This document shows positions 5,561 through 5,567 of a stretch of 5,567 bases of DNA, in pieces. Position 1 is the first letter of the stretch, and each line of letters opens with the position of its first letter. Location of the stretch: assembly GCA_013824055.1 (NCBI GenBank), contig PNNE01000211.1:1-5567 (forward strand), given 5' to 3'. This stretch comes from Rhodobacter sp. Its GTDB lineage: Bacteria > Pseudomonadota > Alphaproteobacteria > Rhodobacterales > Rhodobacteraceae. The notes beneath the pieces were generated by a model. That model saw only the letters and a program-made list of their open reading frames with translations, made no database searches and had not been told where the DNA came from. The translations under genes were made by a program, and so were the position numbers.

Positions 5561-5567
5561 CGGGGTT

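Overview
The window is about two-thirds G+C or more, with strongly GC-biased third codon positions. Its proteins look alphaproteobacterial, most like the Rhodobacter/Paracoccus group (Rhodobacterales). The organism assignment is inferred from protein character and composition, not from a marker gene.

Layout, left to right. (1) Positions 1-2373, minus strand: a two-gene operon. A phosphotransferase of the APH/hydroxylysine-kinase type comes first (2373 to 1348). It is followed, with an ATGA stop/start overlap, by a PLP-dependent class III 'aminotransferase' of the AGXT2L/phospho-lyase type (1351 to 26). A GC-rich hairpin right after the second stop (1-22) probably ends the transcript. (2) Positions 2374-2514: a divergent intergenic region with an AT-rich patch and a perfect TTGACA box facing right. 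(3) Positions 2515-2786, plus strand: a 38-codon ORF not previously recognised here, with its own strong Shine-Dalgarno, overlapping by ATGA the start of hemP (52 aa, hemin uptake protein family). (4) Positions 2787-3140: about 350 bp between two converging genes with no convincing gene. It contains several perfect inverted repeats and a 17-bp tandem duplication. (5) Positions 3141-5548, minus strand: phosphoenolpyruvate synthase (ppsA), essentially complete. Its only well-placed start codon (ATG at 5548-5546, with a GGAGGG ribosome site) is one base out of frame with the conserved protein. The break lies at a run of six A's, 5542-5537.

How the parts work together. The kinase/PLP-enzyme pair resembles a two-step route in which an amino alcohol is phosphorylated and then cleaved to an aldehyde (or semialdehyde), ammonia and phosphate. 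HYKK + PHYKPL do this for 5-hydroxylysine, and ETNPPL acts on phosphoethanolamine. hemP belongs to heme/iron acquisition and is probably iron-regulated. ppsA makes PEP from pyruvate for gluconeogenesis. The three blocks show no functional link beyond adjacency.

The observations most worth following up are the ppsA frame break at A6, the kinase/phospho-lyase module with unknown substrate, and the unnamed small ORF translationally coupled to hemP. I see no mobile element, CRISPR array, tRNA or rRNA.
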